Of a DNA stretch of 6,088 bases, positions 5,784 to 6,088 are shown in pieces; the first letter of the stretch is position 1; the number at the start of each line of letters is the position of its first letter. The notes below the pieces were generated by a model. The model saw only the letters and a list, made by a program, of their open reading frames with translations, was not told the origin of the DNA and ran no database searches. The stretch comes from Candidatus Omnitrophota bacterium (GTDB taxonomy: Bacteria; Omnitrophota; Gorgyraeia; Gygaellales; Profunditerraquicolaceae), in NCBI GenBank assembly GCA_030691865.1, contig JAUYDL010000047.1:1-6088 (forward strand), read 5' to 3'. Both the position numbers and the translations under genes were made by a program.

Positions 5784-5912
5784 TTACACAATAGTCAGCT
5801 CTTTGTACATTTTCCCCGCCTCTTCCGTCATGCACCAGTTGCAAAATTCGTCCACGAAGGGGAGTAATTGACTTCCTAATCCTCTGTGATAGAATATATT
5901 GTAGGGTTTCTT
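5784..5912 (-). repeat. Intergenic element R3, antisense peptide copy with promoter
   Basis: The minus strand over 5793-5864 reads LPFVDEFCNW, CMTEEAGKMY, KELT, then IV and a stop at 5784-5786. The upstream minus-strand frame stays open through YNIFYHRGLGSQL. The segment aligns with R1 and R2 as described there, and its promoter end (5884-5912) is almost the same as that of R2. CCAGTTG (5835-5841) and the GGGGAG motif (5859-5864) are also common to R2. I do not recognise the peptide family. Confidence 0.55.
5868..5895 (+). promoter_or_regulatory. Extended -10 promoter in R3 for the PNPOx-like gene
   Basis: TTGACT (5868-5873) and TAGAAT (5890-5895), 16 nt apart, with TGA before the -10 hexamer. 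It is the strongest promoter match in the window. Transcription near 5902 would give a leader of about 54 nt containing the palindrome at 5918-5931. Confidence 0.65.
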
Positions 5913-5917
5913 GTGTG

Positions 5918-5931
5918 CCATTTTGAAATGG
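5918..5931. promoter_or_regulatory. Palindrome in the leader of the last gene
   Basis: CCATTT and AAATGG flank a central TG, giving 6-bp arms just downstream of the R3 promoter. R2 has no counterpart, so if this is an operator it is specific to the last gene. Chance occurrence is quite possible. Confidence 0.25.
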
Positions 5932-5955
5932 AAGCGGTATAACTAAAAAACACAG

Positions 5956-6088
5956 ATGAGAGAAATAGAAAAAGCTTTGAAAGTTATGAAAGTAAAAGAA
6001 TTTGTTCAAGTGGCTACGGCTGATAAAGGAGGAAAACCCAATTCCGCTCCTAAATTATTATTAAAGATAGATGGAGGAATAATTTATT
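5956..6088 (+). CDS. Pyridoxamine 5'-phosphate oxidase-like protein (N-terminal part)
   Basis: Only the first 44 codons are inside the window; the gene runs off the right edge. After a short helix (MREIEKALKVMKVKEF) comes VQVATADKGGKPNSAPK and then LLLKIDGGIIY. This is the first strand pair of the FMN-binding split barrel, where a xATxDxxGxPxxAP pattern is typical. Family members bind FMN, F420 or haem and have varied roles, so true pyridoxamine phosphate oxidase activity should not be assumed. The ATG at 5956 lacks a clear Shine-Dalgarno site; an internal ATG at codon 11 is no better. The R3 promoter lies just upstream. Confidence 0.75.
   Translation, partial: MREIEKALKVMKVKEFVQVATADKGGKPNSAPKLLLKIDGGIIY

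Noticed and set aside
4793..5864. A conserved hairpin formed by pyrimidine-rich and purine-rich arms in all three intergenic elements
   Set aside because: R1 and R2 pair at matching positions, but in R3 the pairing arm is shifted relative to the alignment, so the stem is not truly conserved.
4744..5912. Integron cassette array with R1-R3 as attC sites
   Set aside because: Small same-strand genes split by repeats suggested this, but I find no paired RYYYAAC and GTTRRRY core sites or attC-type imperfect palindromes, and no integrase in the window.
1..6088. CRISPR array, insertion sequence or prophage genes
   Set aside because: There are no regularly spaced identical repeats, and no transposase or phage-like product in any frame.

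Overview
The window is a typical bacterial chromosome segment with 1-nt and 5-nt gene junctions, one tRNA gene and compact intergenic gaps. All real genes lie on the plus strand. The style of DnaX, RecR and the ABC-F protein, together with the eight-cysteine two-CW protein, suggests an uncultured candidate phylum such as Omnitrophota. That placement rests on sequence style only and is uncertain.

Positions 1-475 hold no supported gene. They begin with a perfect AT-rich inverted repeat and a small hairpin resembling a tRNA 3' end. A markedly GC-rich stretch of stable hairpins and short direct repeats follows (about 165-327). The end is a probable sigma-70 promoter and a structured leader about 100 nt long in front of dnaX.

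Positions 476-4565 are a housekeeping run: dnaX (clamp-loader tau/gamma subunit), recR (recombinational repair) overlapping it by one base, and an ABC-F ATPase five bases later. The gene ebfC/ybaB, often found between dnaX and recR, is absent here. dnaX has a run of eight A in its hinge, where a slip would yield a gamma-like short form. A tRNA-Asn(GUU) gene follows; its likely promoter lies across the 3' end of the ABC-F gene, and a probable terminator follows the tRNA.

From 4744 onward the character changes. Three small accessory genes encode a two-CW cysteine-rich protein, a four-helix membrane protein and the start of a PNPOx-like flavin-barrel protein. Each is preceded by a copy of a related intergenic element (R1, R2, R3). 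On the minus strand all three copies read as versions of one short peptide, roughly LPxxxEFxxWxxxxEAxKxY. R2 and R3 also carry nearly identical extended -10 promoters aimed at the next gene. This repeated antisense-peptide-plus-promoter unit is the feature I cannot explain and the best candidate for something undescribed. It may also be an ordinary dispersed repeat of this genome.
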